Shown piece after piece: positions 1 through 7,160 of a stretch of DNA of 17,025 nucleotides (its first letter is position 1; every line of letters begins with the position of its first letter). This DNA comes from Candidatus Aerophobus profundus SCGC AAA252-L23 (lineage in GTDB: Bacteria > Aerophobota > Aerophobia > Aerophobales > Aerophobaceae). The translations under genes and the position numbers were made by a program. Under the pieces are notes generated by a model, which was not told the DNA's origin, ran no database searches, and was given only the letters and a program-made list of their open reading frames with translations. Where the stretch lies: the NCBI GenBank assembly GCA_000402295.1, contig AQRW01000157.1:1-17025 (forward strand), written 5' to 3'.

Positions 1-1
1 T

Positions 2-898
2 GGCCTAAAAGAAAAACTTACTCTTGTTTTGGTCGGAGAAAAACTGGACAGAAATTTAAATTCCTTAGAGAATTACTATATAGACAGAATCTATCTAATT
101 GAGTCCCCTCTTCTAAAACAGTATAATACCTCTTTTTATACTCAGATACTGGTTGATTTAGTGAGAAAGGAATATCCGGAGATTATTCTCATTGCCGCTA
201 CAGCTTTGGGGCGGGATCTAGCCCCTCGAATAGCAACTCGTTTGCAGACGGGTTTGACCGCTGACTGCACCGGGCTAAGAATAGATAGCCATAGTCGTAA
301 CTTGATCCAGGTTCGCCCTGCTTTTGGGGGTAACATAATGGCTACAATAATCTGCCCCCATCATCGTCCTCAGATTGCCACAGTGAGACCGAAGGTGATG
401 ACCAAACTTCCCCGGGGTGGAGGGAATCAAGCTGAAATAATCAGAATTAACCCTTCCCTGTCTTTGGCAGATAGACTAATTGAGATAACAGGTTTAATTA
501 AAGAAGATGCGGGTGGAGTTGACCTGCAAGAAGCTGAGATAATTGTTTCCGGAGGTAGAGGCCTGGGTAAAGCAGAAAATTTTTCTCTTATTAGACAGTT
601 AGCAGATTTGTTGGGAGGAGCCGTAGGAGCCTCACGAGCCGTGGTAGATGCTGGTTGGATTCCTTCCTATCATCAGGTGGGACAGACAGGAAAAACCGTC
701 CAACCAAGGCTTTATATTGCTTGTGGAATCTCGGGGGCTATTCAACACCAGGTAGGGATGAGAACATCGGAAGTTATTGTGGCCATTAACAAAGACCCCG
801 AGGCTCCCATCTTTAATATTTCTACTTATGGAATAGTAGACGATTTACATCATTTTCTCCCTGTATTGATAGAGCGATTAGGAGGGGAGAGAAAATAA
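2..898 (+). CDS. etfA: Electron transfer flavoprotein alpha subunit, 3' part
   Basis: EtfA carries FAD in the soluble EtfAB heterodimer that moves electrons between dehydrogenases and a membrane or bifurcating partner. The frame is open to the first bases of the window, so the 5' end (probably about 40-50 residues of the N-terminal nucleotide-binding domain) lies outside; the first visible TTG at 29 is internal. The C-terminal FAD domain is complete: SGGRGLGKAENF near the FAD site, then AVVDAGWIPSYHQVGQTGK, and the ETF-alpha signature LYIACGISGAIQHQVGM followed by AINKDPEAPIF. These are textbook family motifs. An etfB partner would be expected just upstream but cannot be seen. The next gene begins 11 bases downstream with its own strong SD, so the downstream genes are probably co-transcribed with this one. 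Confidence 0.95.
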   Translation, partial: GLKEKLTLVLVGEKLDRNLNSLENYYIDRIYLIESPLLKQYNTSFYTQILVDLVRKEYPEIILIAATALGRDLAPRIATRLQTGLTADCTGLRIDSHSRNLIQVRPAFGGNIMATIICPHHRPQIATVRPKVMTKLPRGGGNQAEIIRINPSLSLADRLIEITGLIKEDAGGVDLQEAEIIVSGGRGLGKAENFSLIRQLADLLGGAVGASRAVVDAGWIPSYHQVGQTGKTVQPRLYIACGISGAIQHQVGMRTSEVIVAINKDPEAPIFNISTYGIVDDLHHFLPVLIERLGGERK

Positions 899-909
899 GG
901 AGGATAGGA

Positions 910-1569
910 ATGTTTTGCTGCGATTTGACTGCTCAGGAAATACAAATGATTGGACTTATTGAAGAATTTGTTCGAGAGAAACACGCTTCCTGTGAGGGTC
1001 ATGACTATTCTCACGTACTTCAGGTTACCAAGAATGCTATTGAAATAGCCAATATTATTGATGAGCCAGTGGACCCCTTTGTTCTTATCTGTGGTGCGCT
1101 CTTTCATGATTTGGGGAGAGTAGGGACCGACAGCGGAGTGTTACACGGCATTCGGGGAGCGGCTCTGGTTGAGCAATTTTTGAAAGCAAGTTGGGTTGAT
1201 AAGGCCACCGGCAAGAGAATAGAAGGGATTATTGTTAGGCATAGTCCCACCTCTCATATGCCCCCCAAGAGTATCGAGGAAAAAATTGTTTACGATGCTG
1301 ATACTCTGGACCGGTTCGGGTGGATCGGAATTATCAGGGGTATCATGGGGAAAAAAGGCTCTATAGAGCAGATTGTGGAAGGGATTATCGCCAAAAGGAG
1401 TAATGATTATGATTCTCTCATTTTGCCTGCCAGTAGGCAGTTAGGAAAAAAAGCTCATCAAAATACCCTTTTTTTCCTAAATGAGCTGAGAGAAGAGATG
1501 AAGCAACGTCTTAAGGAGATCAGAGAACTCAATGTTCCCAAGAGTTCTCTGATCGTTGGATCCAAATGA
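910..1569 (+). CDS. HD-domain phosphohydrolase, YpgQ/YedJ type
   Basis: This 219-residue protein has the HD metal-site pattern: GHDYSHVLQV (His35), FHDLGR (His66-Asp67), LHGIRGA (His79), VRHS (His111) and YDADTLDRFGWIG (Asp129/Asp131). The DAD-LD-x-G segment after the HD core is typical of the YedJ/YpgQ branch. Bacillus YpgQ of that branch is a metal-dependent nucleotide pyrophosphohydrolase; the substrate here is an inference from family. The ATG at 910 follows AAGGAGGATAGGA, a strong SD. The stop overlaps the next start by 4 bases (ATGA at 1566), which implies translational coupling to the RtcB-like gene. Together with the EndoQ gene this suggests a role in handling damaged nucleotides or RNA/DNA ends. 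General HD hydrolase is certain; exact chemistry is not. Confidence 0.85.
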   Translation: MFCCDLTAQEIQMIGLIEEFVREKHASCEGHDYSHVLQVTKNAIEIANIIDEPVDPFVLICGALFHDLGRVGTDSGVLHGIRGAALVEQFLKASWVDKATGKRIEGIIVRHSPTSHMPPKSIEEKIVYDADTLDRFGWIGIIRGIMGKKGSIEQIVEGIIAKRSNDYDSLILPASRQLGKKAHQNTLFFLNELREEMKQRLKEIRELNVPKSSLIVGSK

Positions 1570-2756
1570 AGAAGGAAAAGGAATTCTTGGAAATTGCTGA
1601 GGAGCATATCTTCTCTATGGGAGTCTCCGACGTCGGTGCACATTTGTCTCTTTCCAATATGAAATTTGGTTTGGCCAAAATACACCACTGGCAACGCAAA
1701 ATGGGTCTTTCCCCTCTGGCGACCTTTGTTGCTACTCCGGATGCAACGGTTACCAGAAATAGGAGTCGCTGGGACAGTGGCTTTGGGTACGGAGGCAAGA
1801 TTAGCTGGGGGAAGGGTGATCAGGAGGTTGTTTTCCTTGAGGTTAAGCCAAATTCCTGCGGTATGCTGGTGGGCGGGTTAGAAAGACTACCTACGGAAAA
1901 TGAGCTCCTGGAGCGAGTTGATTCTTTTCAGAAAAAGTCAAGCTACAGCCGCGGCGTGAAATTGGAGTGGGACTTTTCCCAGGGGAATCATTTCATTGAA
2001 GTATTTTCTGTAAGGCCAAAAGAGCAGATTTCTCTTCCTCCCTGGGTGTTCATTATCCACGGTTCTGCCGGTGAACTTAAAGATGATAGCGCCATGGGTT
2101 ATGGGCTTTACTGGAATGACTCTTCCCGGTTGAGACAGGAAGCTCAAGTGATGCGTACCCCCTTTGGTTCGCTCTACCTTCTGGAAGGTAAGAAGGCTCT
2201 GGATTACCTGGAGTTCTATCGTTTTGCCGATGAATTTTCCAAGGAAAAGCGCAAGTTAGTTGCCGATCGCCTGTTTGGGGATTTTCGTTTGATATCAAAT
2301 GAGACTCATCAGGGAATGTTGAATTGCAATGAGGTTCTTCTCGGATGTCATTACATTAGAAATACTGATACTCTTTATCCTCTAACCCTGCGGGCCGATA
2401 TTCCTAGCTATCTTTTGAGAGGCAAGAGAAATCTGAAGGACAGGATCATCAAGACTCTGCAATTTGACCAGAAAGCCAGGGAATGGGGGACTTACCAGAG
2501 ATTGAGTTGTGCTAACGTACTTCCTCACGGGGGTGGATATGTCTTTCCTCAGATCTCCAAAATTGAAAGGATCTATCGGCTGAAAGGGAAACGATATTTT
2601 CGAGTTGTCTCTCCAGAGGGGAGCAAGACTATTTTTTCTAATATACGTGGTATGCCATATCAGTACCGAGGTAAGGAAGTGTTGGACAAGACTGTGGAGC
2701 TCAATCTGGGGGAAGTAGTCGCCGAGCTCTATCCTTTATGGACTATCCAGGTTTAA
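1566..2756 (+). CDS. Divergent RtcB-family RNA ligase-like protein
   Basis: RtcB ligases join 3'-phosphate or 2',3'-cyclic-phosphate ends to 5'-OH ends through a GMP-histidine intermediate. This 396-residue protein, shorter than the usual 470-480, shows the RtcB landmarks in order: TPDA (for MPDxH), NSCGM with Cys98 (for DIGCGM), QGNHFIEVF with His142 (for GGNHFIE), IIHGSAG with His165 (for HSGSRG), NETHQGM with His248 (for SHN), CHYIRNTDTLYPL then IPSYLLRGK (for HRKGATR...SMGTxSY), and PHGGGY with His321 (for the guanylylated His in CHGAGR). The tail MPYQYRGKEVLD...VAELYPLWTI matches the EAPxAYKDIDEV...VARLRPxGVIKG end. The metal-binding Asp three residues before the Cys is replaced by Pro95, and HSGSRG is shortened and lacks its Arg. 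It is therefore a distant paralogue, perhaps with altered metal use or activity. It overlaps the HD gene by 4 bases and precedes the EndoQ gene by 18. Confidence 0.7.
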   Translation: MKKEKEFLEIAEEHIFSMGVSDVGAHLSLSNMKFGLAKIHHWQRKMGLSPLATFVATPDATVTRNRSRWDSGFGYGGKISWGKGDQEVVFLEVKPNSCGMLVGGLERLPTENELLERVDSFQKKSSYSRGVKLEWDFSQGNHFIEVFSVRPKEQISLPPWVFIIHGSAGELKDDSAMGYGLYWNDSSRLRQEAQVMRTPFGSLYLLEGKKALDYLEFYRFADEFSKEKRKLVADRLFGDFRLISNETHQGMLNCNEVLLGCHYIRNTDTLYPLTLRADIPSYLLRGKRNLKDRIIKTLQFDQKAREWGTYQRLSCANVLPHGGGYVFPQISKIERIYRLKGKRYFRVVSPEGSKTIFSNIRGMPYQYRGKEVLDKTVELNLGEVVAELYPLWTIQV

Positions 2757-2774
2757 AGCGAAAGGTGAGAAAAA

Positions 2775-4010
2775 ATGTTCTTTATAGCCGATTTTCATAT
2801 CCATTCCAAGTATAGCCGGGCTACTTCGAAAGATATGGATATCCCTCATCTGAGTGAAATGGCCAGTCTTAAGGGAATTCACCTGATCGGTACGGGTGAT
2901 TTCACTCATCCTCTTTGGCTAAATCATCTGCGTAGTGTGTTAGAAGTTGAAGGGGATGGACTGCTGAAATATGATGACACTTTATTTGTCTTAACTGCCG
3001 AGGTAAGCAATATTTTCTTAGTAAATGACCGGGTGAGAAAAGTTCATAATGTTATTTTTGCTCCTGATTTTGCTACGGCTGAGAAAATCAGTAACCGGCT
3101 CCAGAGATATGGGGATCTCTTTGCCGATGGGCGTCCCACTTTGAAAATGAGTTGCCAAGAGCTGATAGAGTTAGTAATGGGAGTCAATGAGGAGGTTTTC
3201 GTGGTGCCCGCTCATATCTGGACCCCCTGGTTTTCACTATTTGGGGACAAATCTGGATTTGATAGTATTGAGGATTGTTTTGGTCGCTACGTCAGGTATA
3301 TTTATGCCCTGGAGACGGGACTAAGTAGTGACCCCGCAATGAATTGGCGACTATCTAATCTGGATAGGTTTTCTCTTATTTCTAACTCTGATGCTCATTC
3401 TCCTCCCAATCTGGGTAGAGAGGTAAATGTTTTTGCCAGTCGGGTAAGTTATCAGGAGATTAGAGACATTTTAAAAAGTAAAGATAAGGAGAAGTTTCTT
3501 TTTACGGTGGAATTCTTTCCCCAAGAAGGAAAGTATCATTATGACGGACACCGTCGCTGTGGGGTTTCTCTGTCTCCTTCAGAGACGAAAACTGAGAATT
3601 CCCGTTGTCCGAAATGTGGACAGAGATTGACTATTGGTGTAATGCATCGGATTGAGGAGTTGGCCGATCGGCCGGAAGGATTTGTCCCTCCTACCTCAAT
3701 TCCGTTTAAGAGAATAGTTCCCCTTAGAGAGATAATTGCTGAGGCTCTGGGTCAGGGGGTGGAAACTCAGAGAGTTAGAGAGAAATATATAGAAATGGTT
3801 AAACGACTGGGCGGAGAGTTCAAGATTCTTCTGGAGATCTCTGATGAGGATTTATCTCATCTTATTTTGCCCCGAGTTGCCCAGGGAATAAAAAGAGTCC
3901 GTCAGGGCCAGGTTAAGATTAAATGTGGTTACGACGGGGTGTATGGAAAAGTGAGTATATTCGAGGATGAAGAAAAAAAAAGTAGTGGTCAACTTAATCT
4001 ATTCTGCTGA
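2775..4010 (+). CDS. Endonuclease Q-type PHP nuclease
   Basis: The TIGR00375/EndoQ family cuts DNA 5' to deaminated bases (uracil, hypoxanthine, xanthine) and abasic sites. This 411-residue protein has the PHP metal site: DFHIHSKYS (Asp6, His8, His10), GTGDFTHP (Asp42, His45), LTAEVSNIF (Glu76), VPAHIWTPW (His147), YALETGLSSDP (Glu180) and SNSDAHSP (Asp206, His208). A zinc-ribbon insert follows with Cys262, Cys278 and Cys281 (HRRCGV ... CPKCG), as in EndoQ. The protein ends in GQLNLFC; QLNLF at 406-410 fits the bacterial beta-clamp pentapeptide QLxLF, suggesting recruitment to replicating or repaired DNA. The ATG at 2775 has an AAAGGTGAG SD. It is the last gene of the etfA-HD-RtcB-like run. 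Databases often label such proteins as helicase-associated or UvrD-like because of gene neighbours in other genomes. Confidence 0.88.
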   Translation: MFFIADFHIHSKYSRATSKDMDIPHLSEMASLKGIHLIGTGDFTHPLWLNHLRSVLEVEGDGLLKYDDTLFVLTAEVSNIFLVNDRVRKVHNVIFAPDFATAEKISNRLQRYGDLFADGRPTLKMSCQELIELVMGVNEEVFVVPAHIWTPWFSLFGDKSGFDSIEDCFGRYVRYIYALETGLSSDPAMNWRLSNLDRFSLISNSDAHSPPNLGREVNVFASRVSYQEIRDILKSKDKEKFLFTVEFFPQEGKYHYDGHRRCGVSLSPSETKTENSRCPKCGQRLTIGVMHRIEELADRPEGFVPPTSIPFKRIVPLREIIAEALGQGVETQRVREKYIEMVKRLGGEFKILLEISDEDLSHLILPRVAQGIKRVRQGQVKIKCGYDGVYGKVSIFEDEEKKSSGQLNLFC

Positions 4011-4103
4011 ATAAAGTGAACGGTTCTCCTTAATTTTCCACTCCCGAAATAAATCCGAATTTCTAATGTCTCCAACGAAGTAACCAGCTACGCAAGGGGA
4101 CTC

Positions 4104-4157
4104 AACGAACCAAAGGAACCAGACGAACTAAACGAACTAAACGAACCAGACGAACGG
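4104..4157 (+). repeat. 9-bp minisatellite, array A
   Basis: Six consecutive 9-bp units with consensus (A/G)ACGAAC(C/T)A: AACGAACCA, AAGGAACCA, GACGAACTA, AACGAACTA, AACGAACCA, GACGAACGG. The array fills the gap between the EndoQ gene and the proS promoter. The reverse complement of its last unit, GTTCGTCTG when rotated, also occurs in array B at 12669-12731. It is directly visible and function is unknown. The rest of the 4011-4223 gap holds only the short palindrome CGGGA-ATA-TCCCG at 4155-4167 and the proS promoter. Confidence 0.9.
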
Positions 4158-4176
4158 GAATATCCCGAGTGCCGGC

Positions 4177-4204
4177 TTGACATCCCTAACTAAAAGTATA
4201 ATAT
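4177..4204 (+). promoter_or_regulatory. Sigma70-type promoter for proS
   Basis: TTGACA at 4177-4182 is followed by GTATAATATTA. TATAAT at 4197 gives a 14-base spacer, or TAATAT at 4199 gives a 16-base spacer like the other promoters in this window. The start codon of proS at 4224 lies about 15-20 bases after the likely transcription start, so the leader is just the SD GGAGGATAGG. Confidence 0.75.
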
Positions 4205-4223
4205 TACAGTGGAGGATAGGTAA

Positions 4224-5921
4224 ATGAGACTTTCTCGTTATTTTATCTGCACCGCCAGGGAAGTTCCCCGGGAGGCTGAATCCGTTAGTCATCAGATGAT
4301 GTTGAAAGCGGGGTTGATAAAGAAATTTTCCGCCGGAATTTATTCTTATCTTCCCCTGGGTTACCGGGTGTTAGATAAAATTATTGCTATAATCAAAGAG
4401 GAGATGGACCGGATAGGAGCTCAACAGCTTCTTCTTCCCTTTGTCCAACCGGCTGAGCTGTGGAAGAAAAGTGGCCGGTGGGCAGATTACGGTGACGAAC
4501 TTCTCCGTTTCCAGGACAGGAAAGGAGGAGAATATGTCCTTTCCCCCACTCACGAAGAACTTATTACCCAGTTGGTCGGCGATGGGATAGACTCTTACCG
4601 GAGGCTCCCTCTAATTTTGTATCAAATCCAGATTAAATTTAGAGATGAACTCAGACCTCGAGGAGGAATTGTTCGTGCTCGGGAATTTTTGATGAAAGAT
4701 GCTTATAGTTTTTGTCAAGACTTCTCAGGACTCCAGGATATTTACCAGCAAATGAAAAGAACCTATGAACAAATTTTTACTCGCTGCCGGCTTAACTACA
4801 AGTTAGTGGAAGCGGAGAGTGGTCCTATTGGAGGACGGGTTTCTCATGAATTTATAGTTCCATCGGATTCCGGGGAAGATAGTATTGTCGAGTGCAAAAA
4901 TTGTGGTTATACTGCCAAGCTGGAAAAGGCTTCCTATTTACCGATTTACCAGCGTGACGAGGAAAAGCTTCTCGAACTCAAGGAAATTTCTACGCCTGGA
5001 GTGAAAACCATAGAGGAGCTTAATCAGTTTCTCGGTGCTCCTCCCTCTCAGATGTTAAAAACTCTGTTTTATCAGACTGATCGGGACTTAATAGCCGTAG
5101 TAGTTAGGGGAGATCACCAAGTTAACGAGGCGAAATTAAGAGAACTCGTGGATACCCAACAGTTAACTTTAGCCGGGGATGAGTTAATCAAGGTAAAAAC
5201 AGGGGTGGAGATTGGGTTCGCTGGACCCGTAGAGATGGATTGTTGCCCTTTAATTGCTGATGAAGCAGTTGTGAAGGGAAAGAATTTCATCACTGGGTCC
5301 AACCGAAAGGACAAACATCTTATTAATGTGAATCCTGGAAGAGATTTTCATCCTTCTGTGGTGGATAATATTCGTTTGGTCCAAAAGGGGGACAGGTGTC
5401 CTCAGTGTGCCAATATTCTTAACCTAACCAGGGGTATGGAACTTGGTCACCTCTTTCAACTGGGTACTAAATATAGTAAGCCCTTACAGGCTACTTTTCT
5501 CGGCCGGGAGGGCCGGAAAAGAGAATTTATCATGGGTTGTTATGGAATTGGGGTAAGTCGGCTTCCTGCTGCTATCATTGAGCAAAATCATGATGAGGAA
5601 GGAATAATTTGGCCTATTGAGATAGCACCTTTCCAGGTCATCATTATTTCTATGGGTCCGGAAACTCTCGAGGTTTCCCGGCAAATTTATCTGGATCTTC
5701 AAAAACAGGGTCTGGAGGTTCTCTGGGATGATCGAGAACTCCGGGCGGGGGTAAAATTTAAAGATGCTGATCTTATGGGCATTCCCCTCAAAGTGATTCT
5801 GGGGAACACTTATCTTACGGAGAGGAAGGTTGAGATAAAAGAGCGCCGGAGTGGACAGATAAAAAAAGTTACTTCAGATAAGATTTATCCGGTTTTAAGG
5901 GAGTTACTCAAGAATGCCTGA
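4224..5921 (+). CDS. proS: Prolyl-tRNA synthetase
   Basis: A class II synthetase that charges tRNA-Pro with proline in the cytosol. The 565-residue length fits the bacterial ProRS type with the INS editing insertion. Visible landmarks are SPTHEE (108-112), motif 2 KFRDELRPRGG...RAREF (about 139-155) with MKDAYSF, the editing insert from about 225 to 400 flanked by CKNCGYTAKLEKA and CPQC, LGHLFQLGTKYS, and motif 3 MGCYGIGVSR (437-446) with EGIIWPIEIAPF. A C-terminal anticodon-binding domain completes it. The ATG at 4224 has a strong SD (GGAGGATAGG). The stop overlaps the nusA start by 8 bases. In the Firmicutes-type order polC and rimP usually lie between proS and nusA; here they are absent. 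Confidence 0.98.
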   Translation: MRLSRYFICTAREVPREAESVSHQMMLKAGLIKKFSAGIYSYLPLGYRVLDKIIAIIKEEMDRIGAQQLLLPFVQPAELWKKSGRWADYGDELLRFQDRKGGEYVLSPTHEELITQLVGDGIDSYRRLPLILYQIQIKFRDELRPRGGIVRAREFLMKDAYSFCQDFSGLQDIYQQMKRTYEQIFTRCRLNYKLVEAESGPIGGRVSHEFIVPSDSGEDSIVECKNCGYTAKLEKASYLPIYQRDEEKLLELKEISTPGVKTIEELNQFLGAPPSQMLKTLFYQTDRDLIAVVVRGDHQVNEAKLRELVDTQQLTLAGDELIKVKTGVEIGFAGPVEMDCCPLIADEAVVKGKNFITGSNRKDKHLINVNPGRDFHPSVVDNIRLVQKGDRCPQCANILNLTRGMELGHLFQLGTKYSKPLQATFLGREGRKREFIMGCYGIGVSRLPAAIIEQNHDEEGIIWPIEIAPFQVIIISMGPETLEVSRQIYLDLQKQGLEVLWDDRELRAGVKFKDADLMGIPLKVILGNTYLTERKVEIKERRSGQIKKVTSDKIYPVLRELLKNA

Positions 5922-7140
5922 TAAAGAAATTCTCTATTTATTGGAATATATAGAAAGGGAGCGGGGTCTTTCACAAGAGGCCTTACTGGAAAGTATTCGA
6001 GAAGCAATGCTTTCTGCTTATAATAAAAAATACGATCAGCCACCTCGGGAGCTGAAAGTTCTACTTGATGAGGATGGTGGTAAGCTCCGAGTATTAGTTA
6101 AAAAAAAGATCGTGAAGAAAGTGAGAAATGAGGGGACTGAAATCTCTCTGGTTGAAGGAGAAAAAATCAGCCAAGAAGTAAAATTGGGTGATGAAGTAGA
6201 AGTTGAGATTAGTCCCCTGGGCTTTACCAGGATTGCTGCCAGTACGGGAAAATATGTAATGATGCAGCAAATTGTGGAAGTTGAGAAGGATCAACTTTAT
6301 CAGGAGTTAAGAAACCGGGAGGGTGAGATTATCAGTGGAACTGTTCGCTACCGAACTGATCGTTTTATCCTAATAGATCTAGGAAAGGTGGAGGGAATTC
6401 TTCCCAAGAGAGAGCAATTGTTAGGCCGGAGGTATCGCCAGGGAGAACGACTACGTACTTATGTTCTTCAGGTAACCAAGGAGCCTAAAGGCCCTCGCAT
6501 TATTCTTTCTCAAACCCATCCTGCTTTTCTGTACCGACTTTTTGAGCTGGAAGTTCCTGAGATTGTTGAGGGTATTGTAGAAATTAGACAAATCAAAAGA
6601 GATCCAAGTAGAAGAGCCAAAGTGGTAGTCAGCTCCAAAGATGAAAAAGTGGATCCTGTGGGAGCCTGTGTGGGACTAAGAGGATCAAGGATAAAAGCTA
6701 TTCTTAGAGAATTGGAGGGAGAACGGATTGATATAATAAGGTACAGCGAGGATCCAGCCACCTTTATCAAAAATTCTCTCAAACCAGCCGAAGTTAAGCA
6801 GATAAAAATTGATGAAGCCCGGAAAGAAGCTAAAGTTATAGTTTCTGATGACCAACTTTCTCTGGCTATCGGGGCCAATGGAGAAAATGTAAAGTTAGCG
6901 GCTAAACTTACCGGGTGGCAGATAGATATCCGTTCTCTGGGCCAAATAGATAGAGAAGTAGTTTTCCTTAAAAAATTACCCGGGATCGGGGAAAAAACCT
7001 TTAAGGCTTTACGCGAAGCTGGTTTTATTACGGCCAAGGATATAATCCGGGGAGGTACAGAAGGTCTGTCCCGGGTGACTGGAATTGGTGAGAAAACAGC
7101 TAAGCTAATTCTGGATAAGGCTAAAGAAATGGGTGAATAG
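5914..7140 (+). CDS. nusA: Transcription elongation/termination factor NusA
   Basis: NusA binds RNA polymerase and nascent RNA to tune pausing, termination and antitermination. The 408 residues run in the usual order: N-terminal polymerase-binding domain (1 to about 130, with LESIREAMLSAYNKKY), S1 domain (about 135-200, GEIISGTVRYRTDRFILIDLG), KH1 (GLRGSRIKAI near 252), KH2 (SLAIGANGENVKLAAKL near 320) and a short tail with two helix-hairpin-helix motifs (LPGIGEKTF and VTGIGEKTA, from about 352). It lacks the longer acidic repeats of E. coli NusA. The ATG lies inside the 3' end of proS (8-base overlap), so translation is coupled. infB follows 20 bases on; ylxR and ylxQ, which often sit between nusA and infB, are missing. 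Confidence 0.97.
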   Translation: MPDKEILYLLEYIERERGLSQEALLESIREAMLSAYNKKYDQPPRELKVLLDEDGGKLRVLVKKKIVKKVRNEGTEISLVEGEKISQEVKLGDEVEVEISPLGFTRIAASTGKYVMMQQIVEVEKDQLYQELRNREGEIISGTVRYRTDRFILIDLGKVEGILPKREQLLGRRYRQGERLRTYVLQVTKEPKGPRIILSQTHPAFLYRLFELEVPEIVEGIVEIRQIKRDPSRRAKVVVSSKDEKVDPVGACVGLRGSRIKAILRELEGERIDIIRYSEDPATFIKNSLKPAEVKQIKIDEARKEAKVIVSDDQLSLAIGANGENVKLAAKLTGWQIDIRSLGQIDREVVFLKKLPGIGEKTFKALREAGFITAKDIIRGGTEGLSRVTGIGEKTAKLILDKAKEMGE

Positions 7141-7160
7141 AGGACTGAAGGAGATATTAC

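Noticed and set aside
4104..4157. CRISPR array
   Set aside because: Units are 9 bp and contiguous, with no spacers and no cas genes.
4065..4196. Open frame through array A encoding NEP/DEL-type repeats
   Set aside because: No start codon with an SD, and a 9-bp unit stays in frame by arithmetic alone. It also overlaps the proS promoter.
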